Origin: Paracoccaceae bacterium
Lineage (GTDB): Bacteria > Pseudomonadota > Alphaproteobacteria > Rhodobacterales > Rhodobacteraceae
Direction: 5' to 3'
DNA: 28,518 bases
Assembly: GCA_026982255.1 (NCBI GenBank)
Contig: JALSHL010000051.1
Coordinates: forward strand, 1-28,518
The notes below the pieces were generated by a model, which saw nothing but the letters and a program-made list of their open reading frames with translations, made no database searches and was not told the origin of the DNA. Position 1 is the stretch's first letter. Each line of letters opens with the position of its first letter. The position numbers and the translations under genes are program-made. Shown here in pieces: positions 1-7,096 of the stretch.

Positions 1-407
1 TGAGCGATGCCGAAAAATCCGTAGCCCTGACCGCCCTTGACGATGAATACAAGGCTTTTGCGACCTATGAGGTTGTGATCGAGACCTTCGGAGCCGTGAA
101 ACCTTTTGTCAGCATTCAGCAAGCCGAAGCAACGCATATCGGACTACTGACCGACGCGCTGGCGGCAGACGGGATCCTCGTGCCGGGGAATCCTTATCTT
201 GACGGAACCCTCCCGCGGCCGGAAGCTCCGGAAAGTGTCGCCGAAGCCTGTGCGATCGGTGTACAGGCCGAAATCGCGAATGCCGCGCTTTATAATGACG
301 AACTCCTGCCGGTTGTGAGCGATAACACAACGCTGACAGATATTTTCGAAAAGTTGCGGGACGCATCGACCAACCAGCATCTGCCGAGCTTCGAACGCTG
401 CTCCTGA
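1..407 (+). CDS. Ferritin-like DUF2202-type protein (5' end at or just outside window)
   Basis: The reading frame is open from base 3 to the TGA at 405-407. Bases 1-2 are TG, so an ATG whose A lies one base outside the window is possible; the GTG at 75 is a poorer start because it would cut the first helix. The visible protein (about 134 residues) begins with a helix containing D-D-E-Y-K-A, followed by Q-Q-A-E-A-T-H-I-G, and later G-V-Q-A-E-I-A-N-A-A. Acidic and His residues spaced this way on helices are the pattern of ferritin-like four-helix bundles, and the arrangement resembles the DUF2202 family. Metal binding is inferred; no precise function is known for that family. The gene converges on the TerB-like gene, with a hairpin between them. 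Confidence 0.6.
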   Translation, partial: SDAEKSVALTALDDEYKAFATYEVVIETFGAVKPFVSIQQAEATHIGLLTDALAADGILVPGNPYLDGTLPRPEAPESVAEACAIGVQAEIANAALYNDELLPVVSDNTTLTDIFEKLRDASTNQHLPSFERCS

Positions 408-416
408 AACCGTTCC

Positions 417-451
417 CGGGTGGCGCGGACAAGTCACGTGCCACCCGCTTT
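417..451 (+). terminator. Putative intrinsic terminator after the ferritin-like gene
   Basis: CGGGTGGC (417-424) and GCCACCCG (440-447) form a perfect 8-bp stem around a 15-base loop, followed by CTTTC. The hairpin starts 9 bases after the stop codon. The U-tract is short. It sits between two convergent genes and may serve both. Confidence 0.5.
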
Positions 452-474
452 CACCCGCTCGAACAGAACCGCGG

Positions 475-909
475 CTATTCCTGCGGCAGCAACATATGCC
501 GTGCCCGCGCGCCGCGTTCGATGGCGGCGCCATGCAGGCGGTCGATGTTCAGCTCATAGCGGATCTCGGCCATGAATTCCAGTTCGCCCTGACGCAGGCG
601 CCCGTCGGCGGCGGCCACATCGCAGGCCATGGCATAGGCGGTTTCATAGAGGGCTTCGGGCAGGGCCTCGCGCACGATACCGAACAGGGCGTCGAGACCA
701 TCCTCCACCTCGAACAGATCGAACACCACCTGCGCGACGCGCTTGACCCGTGTGTCATCGTAACCGGCAAAAATCGGCATGCTGTCGACGATGCGGGTGA
801 TCGAGAGCAGCTCGGAATTGGTGATGTTCTCGTCCGAGGCGGACTCGGCAATCATCACCGCGACGAGCGCATCTTGCGGGGAAAAGGACGGCGGGACGGT
901 TTCGGTCAT
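475..909 (-). CDS. TerB-family (tellurite resistance TerB-like) protein
   Basis: A 144-residue, all-helical, acidic cytoplasmic protein. The pattern D-A-L-V-A-V-M-I-A near residues 13-21, then N-S-E-L-L-S-I, and the second half A-C-D-V-A-A-A-D-G-R-L-R-Q-G-E-L-E-F, is the TerB-like signature: helix pairs with an acidic D-G-x-x-x-x-x-E loop of the kind that may bind metal. Family members of about 140-150 residues are common in Rhodobacterales as stand-alone genes. No other ter genes are nearby, so a tellurite role should not be assumed. The start ATG at 907-909 is the first in the frame. The gene diverges from lysK with 97 bases between the start codons. Confidence 0.75.
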   Translation of the reverse strand: MTETVPPSFSPQDALVAVMIAESASDENITNSELLSITRIVDSMPIFAGYDDTRVKRVAQVVFDLFEVEDGLDALFGIVREALPEALYETAYAMACDVAAADGRLRQGELEFMAEIRYELNIDRLHGAAIERGARARHMLLPQE

Positions 910-947
910 CGGTTTACCTTTGCTATGCGGGTTCGTCCGTTAGATTA

Positions 948-976
948 TTGACGCGAGGGGCGCTGCACAATAGGAA
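948..976 (+). promoter_or_regulatory. Possible sigma70-type promoter for lysK
   Basis: TTGACG (948-953), a 17-base spacer, and TAGGAA (971-976), ending 30 bases before the lysK start. The -35 element is good and the -10 element is weak. It lies in the 97-base divergent spacer with the TerB-like gene. Confidence 0.35.
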
Positions 977-1006
977 GCGCAGGTATTTTATCCGAAAGGT
1001 GGAACC

Positions 1007-2590
1007 ATGTCCGAACTTCGCGAAGCCGCAATGACCTCCAAAGCCTGGCCGTTTGAAGAAGCGCGCAAGCTGGTGAAGCGGTTCCAGAAGGCGCCGCCGG
1101 AAAAGGGCTATGTGCTGTTCGAAACCGGATACGGCCCGTCCGGCCTGCCCCATATCGGCACCTTTGGCGAGGTGGCGCGCACAACCATGGTGCGCCGCGC
1201 CTTCGAGGCCCTGAGCGACATTCCCACCAAGCTGATCTGTTTTTCCGACGATATGGACGGTATGCGCAAGGTGCCGGGCAATGTGCCGAACCCCGAAGCC
1301 TTGCAGGAATATCTGCAACTGCCGCTGTCGGCCGTGCCGGACCCCTTCGGGGAATATGACAGTTTCGGCGATCACAACAACGCCATGCTGCGGCGGTTTC
1401 TGGATACGTTCGGGTTTGAATACGAGTTCATTTCCTCGACCGAATTCTACAAATCCGGCCGTTTTGACGAGGTTTTGCTGCGCTGTGTGGAAAAATACGA
1501 CGAAATCATGGAAGTCATGCTGAAATCGCTGCGCGAGGAACGGCGGGCGACCTATTCGATTTTCCTGCCGATTTCGCAGAAAACCGGTCGGGTGCTCTAT
1601 GTGCCTGTGAAGGCGGTCGATGCGGCCGCGGGCACGATCACCTATGACGACGAGGACGGCGAGGAAGTGACCTCGCTTGTCACCGGCGGGCGGGTAAAAT
1701 TACAGTGGAAGCCGGATTTCGGTGCCCGCTGGGCGGCGCTGGGCGTGGATTTCGAGATGTATGGCAAGGACCATTCCACCAACACGCATATCTATGACAA
1801 GATTTGCCGAATTCTGGGCGTGCCCGCACCGGCGCATTATGTCTACGAGATGTTTCTGGATGACAAGGGGCAGAAGATCTCCAAGTCCTCGGGCAACGGG
1901 ATTTCCATCGACGAGTGGCTGACCTATGCCAGCGCCGAGAGCCTGTCCTATTTCATGTACCAGAAGCCGCGCACGGCCAAACGGCTGTATTTCGACGTGA
2001 TCCCGAAAGCGGTGGACGAATATCACCAGCAGTTGCGCGCCTATCCGGCGCAGGATCTGAAGGCGCAGTTGAACAATCCTGTCTGGCATATCCACAACGG
2101 CAACCCGCCCGAAAGCGATATGGTGGTGCCGTTTTCCATGCTGCTCAATCTGGCATCCGCATCGAGTGCGGAGAACAAGGAACAGATGTGGGGGTTCATC
2201 CGCAAATACGCGCCTGACGCGACACCCGAAACCCATCCGGGGCTGGACGTGGCAGCGGGCAATGCCGTGCGTTATTTCCATGATTTCGTGAAACCGGCGA
2301 AAGTGTATCGCGCGCCGAACGCGCAGGAACGTGCGGCGCTGGAGGATCTGGCAGAACGGTTGCGCGGCTGGGACGGCGAGGCGGATGCGGATGGATTGCA
2401 GACGCTGGTTTTCGCGGTCGGTAAGGACCACGGATTCGAGCCGTTGCGGGCCTGGTTCGGGGCGATCTACGAGGTGTTGCTCGGTGCCTCGCAAGGGCCG
2501 CGGTTCGGCGGGTTTATCGCGCTTTACGGTGTGGAGCAGACGGTGAAACTGATCGAAAAGGCGCTGGCGGGAGAGTTTTTGAACGCGTAA
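1007..2590 (+). CDS. lysK: Lysyl-tRNA synthetase, class I
   Basis: Charges tRNA-Lys with lysine in the cytoplasm. The 527-residue protein is a class I synthetase: the HIGH-type motif is P-H-I-G-T (H49-T52) within G-P-S-G-L-P-H-I-G-T-F-G-E, and the KMSKS loop is K-I-S-K-S (290-294), followed by G-N-G-I-S-I-D-E-W. This is the archaeal-type enzyme (LysRS1), unrelated in fold to the class II LysS of Escherichia coli; alphaproteobacteria typically carry it. The ATG at 1007 has a Shine-Dalgarno AAGGTGG at 996-1002; an in-frame ATG at 1031 lacks comparable spacing. The length matches the family and nothing is broken. There is no obvious strong terminator; only a small CCG/CGG hairpin before T6 at about 2604-2619. 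Confidence 0.95.
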   Translation: MSELREAAMTSKAWPFEEARKLVKRFQKAPPEKGYVLFETGYGPSGLPHIGTFGEVARTTMVRRAFEALSDIPTKLICFSDDMDGMRKVPGNVPNPEALQEYLQLPLSAVPDPFGEYDSFGDHNNAMLRRFLDTFGFEYEFISSTEFYKSGRFDEVLLRCVEKYDEIMEVMLKSLREERRATYSIFLPISQKTGRVLYVPVKAVDAAAGTITYDDEDGEEVTSLVTGGRVKLQWKPDFGARWAALGVDFEMYGKDHSTNTHIYDKICRILGVPAPAHYVYEMFLDDKGQKISKSSGNGISIDEWLTYASAESLSYFMYQKPRTAKRLYFDVIPKAVDEYHQQLRAYPAQDLKAQLNNPVWHIHNGNPPESDMVVPFSMLLNLASASSAENKEQMWGFIRKYAPDATPETHPGLDVAAGNAVRYFHDFVKPAKVYRAPNAQERAALEDLAERLRGWDGEADADGLQTLVFAVGKDHGFEPLRAWFGAIYEVLLGASQGPRFGGFIALYGVEQTVKLIEKALAGEFLNA

Positions 2591-2620
2591 CGCGCGAATT
2601 TCGCCGTTTCCGGTTTTTTG

Positions 2621-2636
2621 TTAACCTGCGCTTAAC
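2621..2636 (+). promoter_or_regulatory. Full CtrA-type binding site upstream of the beta-helix gene
   Basis: TTAACCTGCGCTTAAC matches the alphaproteobacterial CtrA consensus TTAA-N7-TTAAC exactly. It lies 134 bases before the chosen start of the beta-helix gene and 31 bases after the lysK stop, so it can only plausibly serve the gene downstream. A TATCCA at 2647-2652 is a possible -10 element, although its spacing from either TTAA half is not standard. I saw no second full site in the window. That CtrA binds here is inference. Confidence 0.6.
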
Positions 2637-2695
2637 CCCTGCGTGGTATCCATAGGGCTACCGCGGGTATTTCTGCGGCTTTTCTCGAGAATTTT

Positions 2696-2773
2696 ATGAA
2701 TCAGCGCCCTCGCTTCGAGGGGACCCTTTCCGTGTGGGCGCCGTGGCGATCAACAGGGGATTTTTGCTTATGA
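2696..2773 (+). CDS. Possible 25-residue leader peptide overlapping the beta-helix gene
   Basis: An ATG at 2696 opens a 25-codon frame (beginning M-N-Q-R-P-R-F-E-G-T, with V-W-A-P-W-R in the middle, ending F-C-L) that stops at the TGA at 2771-2773. Its last bases form an ATGA overlap with the start codon of the following gene at 2770, the classical arrangement for translational coupling. Codons 5-9 contain an inverted repeat, CCCTCG-CTT-CGAGGG. The ribosome-binding site is weak (CGAGA at 2685-2689), and the frame is short enough to occur by chance. No homologue is recognised. Confidence 0.3.
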   Translation: MNQRPRFEGTLSVWAPWRSTGDFCL

Positions 2774-5061
2774 ATATGGTGGTTACCGACGGAATTGACC
2801 TGATGCCTCCGACGTTTGTGGACGGGTTGCTGGACTGGTCCAGCACGGATGGAACGCCGAGTTCGCCGAGCTATGACGGGGCGGCGAATGCGGCGATTGT
2901 GACGGCGGATCCGGACTTTGGCGATTGTCTGGAAGTGCAGACGGTGAGCGATCCGCTGAACCTGCGCTACAAGGGCGAGGTGCCGGTGTTTGCCGGTGGA
3001 TATATCGAGATTTCGGCGCGGATCAAGGTGATGAGCGGGGCGTTTCCCTCGGCGCGGATTGCGGCATGGGCCGGTGGTGCCAGCGGTGTGCATGTGGGCG
3101 GGCTGACGGAAGTCGGGCCGAGCAATACGATGGACACCTACGGGCGGGTCTATACCGTCAAGGCGATTGTCGGATCGGGCAACCGCACAGGGGTCGATAT
3201 GGTCTGGGGGACCGCGCCGGTTTACGGGCATTTCGGGCTGGACCTGACCGGAGCGGTCGGCGCCGTGGTGCGGATCGAGTCGGTGGAAATCCGGGATGTG
3301 ACCTCGTATTTCCATCGCAAGATGATGGACTGGGTCGATGTGCGGGATTACGGCGCGATCGGGGACGGGGTGACGGATGATATCGACGCCTTCGAGGCCG
3401 CGGATGCGGCGGCGAGCACCTCGGGCCGCGCGTTGCTGGTGTCGGAGGGGCAATATTACCTGAGCCGCAATGCGACGATCAATGCACGCTGCCGTTTCGA
3501 GGGGACGCTGGTGATGCCGGCGGCGAAGCGGCTAATGCTGACCGACAACTTCGCGCTGGCCCCCTATGTCGATGCATTCGGCAACGAGGTCGAGGGGTTC
3601 AAGCGGGCGTTGCAGGCGCTGTTCAACTATACCGACCATGAATCGCTGGATATGGGCGGGCTGCGGGTACAGCTGGATGCGCCGATCGATGTGCAGGCGG
3701 TGGTGGGCAACAAAACCACCTTTGCCAACCGGAGGGTGTTGCGCAACGGGCAGCTGGAGGCGAGCCCCTCGGCCGGATGGGATACGGAGTTCAACACGGC
3801 AACGGCGAATTACTCCGCCAGCGATCCGCTGGCGCTGACCAATGTGAGCGGGATCGCGACGATTCCCGTCGGCTCGCTGGTGGTAGGGGCCGGCGTCGGG
3901 CGCGAGGTCTATGTTACGGACAAGGACATCGCGGCGGGGCGGATTACGCTCAGCCAGCCACTGCATTCGGCGCCGGCGTCACAGACCTATACGTTCAAGC
4001 GGTTCAAGTATCTGCTGGATTTCTCGGGGTTTGATTCCGTGCAGCGCTTCCAGATCGAGGATATCGAGTTCGGCTGTTTCGGCAAGGCCAGCGGCGTGAT
4101 GCTGGCGAAGGACGGGCTGGCCTGGCATATCCGCGACTGCTGGTTTACCAAGCCGAAGGACCGCGGGATTACCTCCATCGGCAAGGGATGCAACGGGATG
4201 GCAATCGATTCGAATGAATTCCTGTCGAACGAATACAATACGCTGGTGCAGTATCGCTCCACTATCGCGTTCAACACCAACAGCAACGATATCAAGGTGC
4301 GCAACAACCGCGCGGTGCGGTTCCTGCATTTCGGCGTGCTGAACGGTGGCGGGCATATCATTTCGGGCAACCATTTCTGGCAGGGGGATGGCTCGATCGA
4401 CGGGGAGCGCTCGGCCGGGATCGTGCTGACGCAGAAAAGCTGCAAGACCGCCTATGTGGGCAACTATGCGGACAATGCCTGGCTGGAGCTGAACAACGAG
4501 CATGACGTGAAAAGCAACGCCACGGCGACGACGCGCGGCTTCGGAACCCTGACGGTGACGGGGAATATTTTCACCGCCGGAAGCGTGCCGGCGTGGTTTA
4601 CCTATATCCGGCTGGCACCGTTCGGAAACAACCACCGGATCGACGGGATTTCGGTGATCGGCAATACGTTCAAGACCATTGGCGGCTCGACCATTGACCG
4701 GGTCGAGGGGGTGGATACCACCGAAGGGACGTTCGATATGGCTGCGGCGAAGGGGCTGATGTTCAGTGGCAATTCCTATGACGCGGTGGCAAACCGGACC
4801 GAAAGCCCCGTGGTGGCGCGGGTGGCGCAGGCGGGGCTGTCGGCGGGCTGGTCGGTGGACCTGTCGGCGCGGCTGCCGTTTGGCGGCGATGTGCTGGGGG
4901 TCGATTATGTGACGCCGCAGGGGGCGGTGGTCAACGGAACCGGTGCGACGCATTTCGGGGCGGCTGTAGCGAGCGCGACGGGCGGGGTGGTCTCCATCGG
5001 CTGGTCGGAGCCGGTGTCGGGCACGGTGCAGGTCTGCGCGCGGGCCGATCTGGCGGCGTAA
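2770..5061 (+). CDS. Right-handed beta-helix protein, pectate-lyase-3 / GH28-related
   Basis: The protein has 763 residues. The start ATG at 2770 is supported by AGGGGA at 2755-2760; an in-frame GTG at 2734 would add 12 residues without a good site. Residues 1-185 look like a beta-sandwich or carbohydrate-binding module. Residues 191-204 carry V-R-D-Y-G-A-I-G-D-G-V-T-D-D, the hallmark that opens Pectate_lyase_3 beta-helices in GH28-related enzymes and phage tailspikes. After this come many N-x-F/N-x-I turns typical of a solenoid (residues about 420-690) and a small C-terminal beta domain. No signal peptide is visible, which suits a phage-like or GTA-like structural spike or a non-classical export route better than a secreted lyase. 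Base use resembles the neighbours. Enzymatic activity and substrate cannot be told from sequence. Confidence 0.75.
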   Translation: MNMVVTDGIDLMPPTFVDGLLDWSSTDGTPSSPSYDGAANAAIVTADPDFGDCLEVQTVSDPLNLRYKGEVPVFAGGYIEISARIKVMSGAFPSARIAAWAGGASGVHVGGLTEVGPSNTMDTYGRVYTVKAIVGSGNRTGVDMVWGTAPVYGHFGLDLTGAVGAVVRIESVEIRDVTSYFHRKMMDWVDVRDYGAIGDGVTDDIDAFEAADAAASTSGRALLVSEGQYYLSRNATINARCRFEGTLVMPAAKRLMLTDNFALAPYVDAFGNEVEGFKRALQALFNYTDHESLDMGGLRVQLDAPIDVQAVVGNKTTFANRRVLRNGQLEASPSAGWDTEFNTATANYSASDPLALTNVSGIATIPVGSLVVGAGVGREVYVTDKDIAAGRITLSQPLHSAPASQTYTFKRFKYLLDFSGFDSVQRFQIEDIEFGCFGKASGVMLAKDGLAWHIRDCWFTKPKDRGITSIGKGCNGMAIDSNEFLSNEYNTLVQYRSTIAFNTNSNDIKVRNNRAVRFLHFGVLNGGGHIISGNHFWQGDGSIDGERSAGIVLTQKSCKTAYVGNYADNAWLELNNEHDVKSNATATTRGFGTLTVTGNIFTAGSVPAWFTYIRLAPFGNNHRIDGISVIGNTFKTIGGSTIDRVEGVDTTEGTFDMAAAKGLMFSGNSYDAVANRTESPVVARVAQAGLSAGWSVDLSARLPFGGDVLGVDYVTPQGAVVNGTGATHFGAAVASATGGVVSIGWSEPVSGTVQVCARADLAA

Positions 5062-5118
5062 CTGCGGGGTTTGGTTTTTGGGGAAAACGGGTTTAGGGTT
5101 GAGTCGAAGGAGGCTGCC

Positions 5119-5436
5119 ATGACGACTATTTCCAAAGACCGGACCGTGCAAACGGTGATCACGACCTTCGAGGTAAACCCCGGAACCTGTCAGGATTTGC
5201 TGGAGGAACTGTCGGCGCTCTGCGACGAGGTTATCAGCAAACGGGAGGGGTTTATCTCGTCGGCGCTGCATGTGAACGATGCGCAGACGCGGATCGCGAA
5301 TTATTCGCAATGGGAGCGGCGGGAGGATTTTCAGGCCATGCTGCGTTCGGATGAAATGCGGGCGCGGAGCCGGAAAATCAACGAGATGTGCAAGGGCTTC
5401 GAGCCAGTGTTGTATGACGTGGTGTATTGCCGGTGA
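5119..5436 (+). CDS. Antibiotic biosynthesis monooxygenase (ABM) domain protein
   Basis: A 105-residue protein with one ferredoxin-like alpha+beta ABM domain: V-I-T-T-F-E-V-N-P-G near the N-terminus, the helix L-L-E-E-L-S-A-L-C-D-E-V-I, the strand G-F-I-S-S-A-L-H-V, and R-I-A-N-Y-S-Q-W-E-R-R-E-D-F, the Y-x-Q-W segment typical of the family. Members act as small cofactor-free oxygenases, quinol oxygenases or haem-degrading enzymes, or have no known substrate. The ATG at 5119 follows a perfect AAGGAGG at 5107-5113, so the longer frame from 5071 is not used. The gene is 57 bases after the beta-helix gene and may be read with it. Its substrate is unknown. Confidence 0.8.
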   Translation: MTTISKDRTVQTVITTFEVNPGTCQDLLEELSALCDEVISKREGFISSALHVNDAQTRIANYSQWERREDFQAMLRSDEMRARSRKINEMCKGFEPVLYDVVYCR

Positions 5437-5441
5437 TCGCC

Positions 5442-5461
5442 GGACGGTGCGATGTCCGTCC
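5442..5461. repeat. Inverted repeat between the ABM gene and tRNA-Arg
   Basis: GGACGG (5442-5447) and CCGTCC (5456-5461) can form a 6-bp stem with an 8-base loop. It begins 5 bases after the ABM stop codon and lies between convergent transcription units. Neither side carries a U-tract, so a terminator role is uncertain. Confidence 0.3.
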
Positions 5462-5486
5462 ACAGCCCATAAAATCCGGGAATGTA

Positions 5487-5563
5487 TGGTGCACCCGGCA
5501 CGATTCGAACGTGCGACCCCCTGATTCGTAGTCAGGTACTCTATCCAGCTGAGCTACGGGTGC
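5487..5563 (-). tRNA. tRNA-Arg (anticodon ACG)
   Basis: A complete 77-base cloverleaf on the minus strand. The acceptor stem is GCACCCG/CGGGTGC, with A as discriminator base and an encoded CCA (plus-strand TGG at 5487-5489). The T arm is CGTGC/GCACG around TTCGAAT, and the anticodon stem is CCTGA/TCAGG with the loop reading CTACGAA, anticodon ACG (plus-strand CGT at 5527-5529). A34 is expected to be edited to inosine by TadA to read CGU, CGC and CGA. Confidence 0.97.
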
Positions 5564-5574
5564 TTCCGTGGGGC

Positions 5575-5603
5575 GGTTTAGCGTTGCGCGACGGGGTTTG
5601 CAA
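5575..5603 (-). promoter_or_regulatory. Sigma70-type promoter for tRNA-Arg
   Basis: On the minus strand, TTGCAA (plus 5598-5603), a 17-base spacer and TAAACC (plus 5575-5580) stand 11 bases before the first tRNA base. The position and spacing fit a tRNA promoter giving a very short 5' leader. Confidence 0.6.
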
Positions 5604-5629
5604 GAGGCAAAAAACACGCCCTGACGGAT

Positions 5630-7018
5630 TTATTCGCCGCCCTTCGGCAGGAAAATACGGAAGGTCGTGCCGGCCCCGGATGTTTCCACCAGCTCCAGCG
5701 TGCCGCCGTGACCGCGCACCAGTTCGGCGGCGATGGCGAGGCCGAGTCCGGTGCCGCCTTGCCGCGCGTTGCCCTGGAACGGTTTGAACAGAAACTCGCG
5801 GGCCTTGGGCGGCAGGCCGGGGCCGGTGTCGCGCACGCAGACCTCCACCCCCGTATCCGTTGTGGCTGCCGTGACCGTGACCACGCCCAGCGCGCCGGTG
5901 GCCTCGATCGCCTGGCGGGCGTTGCGCAGAAGGTTGGCGAGGACGCGGAACATCTGCTCGGGATCGGCCTGCACCTCGACATCGTGCGCGACGGTCGAGA
6001 CGATCTGCACCTTGCTGTCGGGGGATTGCAGCTCGTCGCTCTCGATCACGTCGTCAACGATGGATTTCAGGCTGACGCGCCGCAGTTCCGGCTCCGGCTC
6101 GTCCGCCTTGCCGAAGGTCAGCGTGCGTTCGCACAGGTTGACCGCCCGCGACAGCGAGTTCAGCAGTTTCGGCGACATTTTCTGCACCTTGGGGTCGTCG
6201 CTGGTTTCCAGCCGGTCGGCGAGGATCTGCGTCGTCGTCAGGATATTGCGCAGGTCGTGGCTGACCTTGGACACCGCCCCGCCAAGCTGCGCCAGCCGTT
6301 CCTTTTGCCGCAAGGAGGCATTCAGGCCGGTTTGCAGGTCGTGCAGGGCCACCTCGGCCTCGCGCAGTTCCTTGATGGAGGCCTTCGGGGCGATGATGTT
6401 GTGGGCATCCTCGGGCGCCTTCTGGAAGCGCACCATGGAATCGATGACCTTGGAAATCGGGCGGGTGATCAGGATCTGCAACGCCAGAAACAGCGACAGG
6501 CCGGTGACCAGCGAAATCAGCAGCGACAGCAGGAACACGTTCCTGGCATAGTCCAGCATGGCGGCGCGCACAGGGTCGGCGAACAGCACGATCTCGATCT
6601 CGTTGCCGGCGTTTTTGACCGGCTGCCCGATCACACGGATGATCTGCATTTCCGGCGCTAGCGCACTGGCCACCGCATCGCGGATCGCGGTGAAAACATT
6701 CATGTCGCGCAGATCGTAGTTCGCGTCGATCGGCCCCGGGATCGGCTTGGCCAGCATCAGCTCGCGCACCGCGTCGCGGCGCAGCACGATGTTCAGCACC
6801 TCGGCGTTTTTCAGCAATTCGTCGTTCAGCTCCGGCGCCACCATGTCGTCCGGCGTTGCCAGCAGTGCCAGCGAGGCAAGCTGCGCCCGTTCAAGACGTT
6901 CCTGCAGGAACGAGATGCGGAAATTCGCCACCGAGGGGATAAAGATCAGCACCTCCGCCATCATCACGAAGAGGATGGAGAGCAGCAAGAACCGGCCCGA
7001 TAGCGTTTTGTAAAACAT
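5630..7018 (-). CDS. Orphan membrane sensor histidine kinase
   Basis: A 462-residue sensor kinase. The order is: transmembrane segment about 9-30, periplasmic sensor region 31-158, second transmembrane segment about 160-184, HAMP linker (R-P-I-S near 186), DHp helix with phospho-acceptor His254 in S-H-D-L-R-N, and a HATPase_c domain with the N-box L-L-R-N-A-R-Q-A-I-E (N366), D-T-G-P-G (397-401) and G-G-T-G-L-G-L-A (421-428). All catalytic boxes are intact, so it should autophosphorylate. H-D-L-R-N, rather than H-E-L-R-T, marks a less common DHp subtype. No response regulator is adjacent. The periplasmic part matches no sensor family I recognise. ATG at 7016-7018; a promoter candidate lies just upstream. 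Confidence 0.88.
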   Translation of the reverse strand: MFYKTLSGRFLLLSILFVMMAEVLIFIPSVANFRISFLQERLERAQLASLALLATPDDMVAPELNDELLKNAEVLNIVLRRDAVRELMLAKPIPGPIDANYDLRDMNVFTAIRDAVASALAPEMQIIRVIGQPVKNAGNEIEIVLFADPVRAAMLDYARNVFLLSLLISLVTGLSLFLALQILITRPISKVIDSMVRFQKAPEDAHNIIAPKASIKELREAEVALHDLQTGLNASLRQKERLAQLGGAVSKVSHDLRNILTTTQILADRLETSDDPKVQKMSPKLLNSLSRAVNLCERTLTFGKADEPEPELRRVSLKSIVDDVIESDELQSPDSKVQIVSTVAHDVEVQADPEQMFRVLANLLRNARQAIEATGALGVVTVTAATTDTGVEVCVRDTGPGLPPKAREFLFKPFQGNARQGGTGLGLAIAAELVRGHGGTLELVETSGAGTTFRIFLPKGGE

Positions 7019-7045
7019 GGATTTCCAATGTCCCTCTGGCGCATG

Positions 7046-7074
7046 AATGTAGGCGCTATGCAGGCCAGCGGCAA
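7046..7074 (-). promoter_or_regulatory. Putative sigma70-type promoter of the histidine kinase
   Basis: Minus-strand TTGCCG (plus 7069-7074), a 17-base spacer and TACATT (plus 7046-7051) lie in the 78-base gap between the flavoprotein stop and the kinase start. The kinase would have a leader of about 20 bases and be transcribed separately from the flavoprotein operon. Confidence 0.5.
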
Positions 7075-7096
7075 GGCGTGTTCCTTTCGGGCCGGT

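Noticed and set aside
475..909. Tellurite resistance operon
   Set aside because: Only a single TerB-like gene is present, with no terC, terD, terE or terZ nearby.
3979..5463. A 494-codon minus-strand frame opposite the beta-helix gene
   Set aside because: The composition is His/Arg/Pro-rich, typical of shadow frames; the plus-strand protein has coherent motifs throughout.
5487..5563. tRNA-Arg as an integration site for a mobile element
   Set aside because: No integrase, no direct repeat of the tRNA 3' end, and no change in composition in the neighbouring genes.
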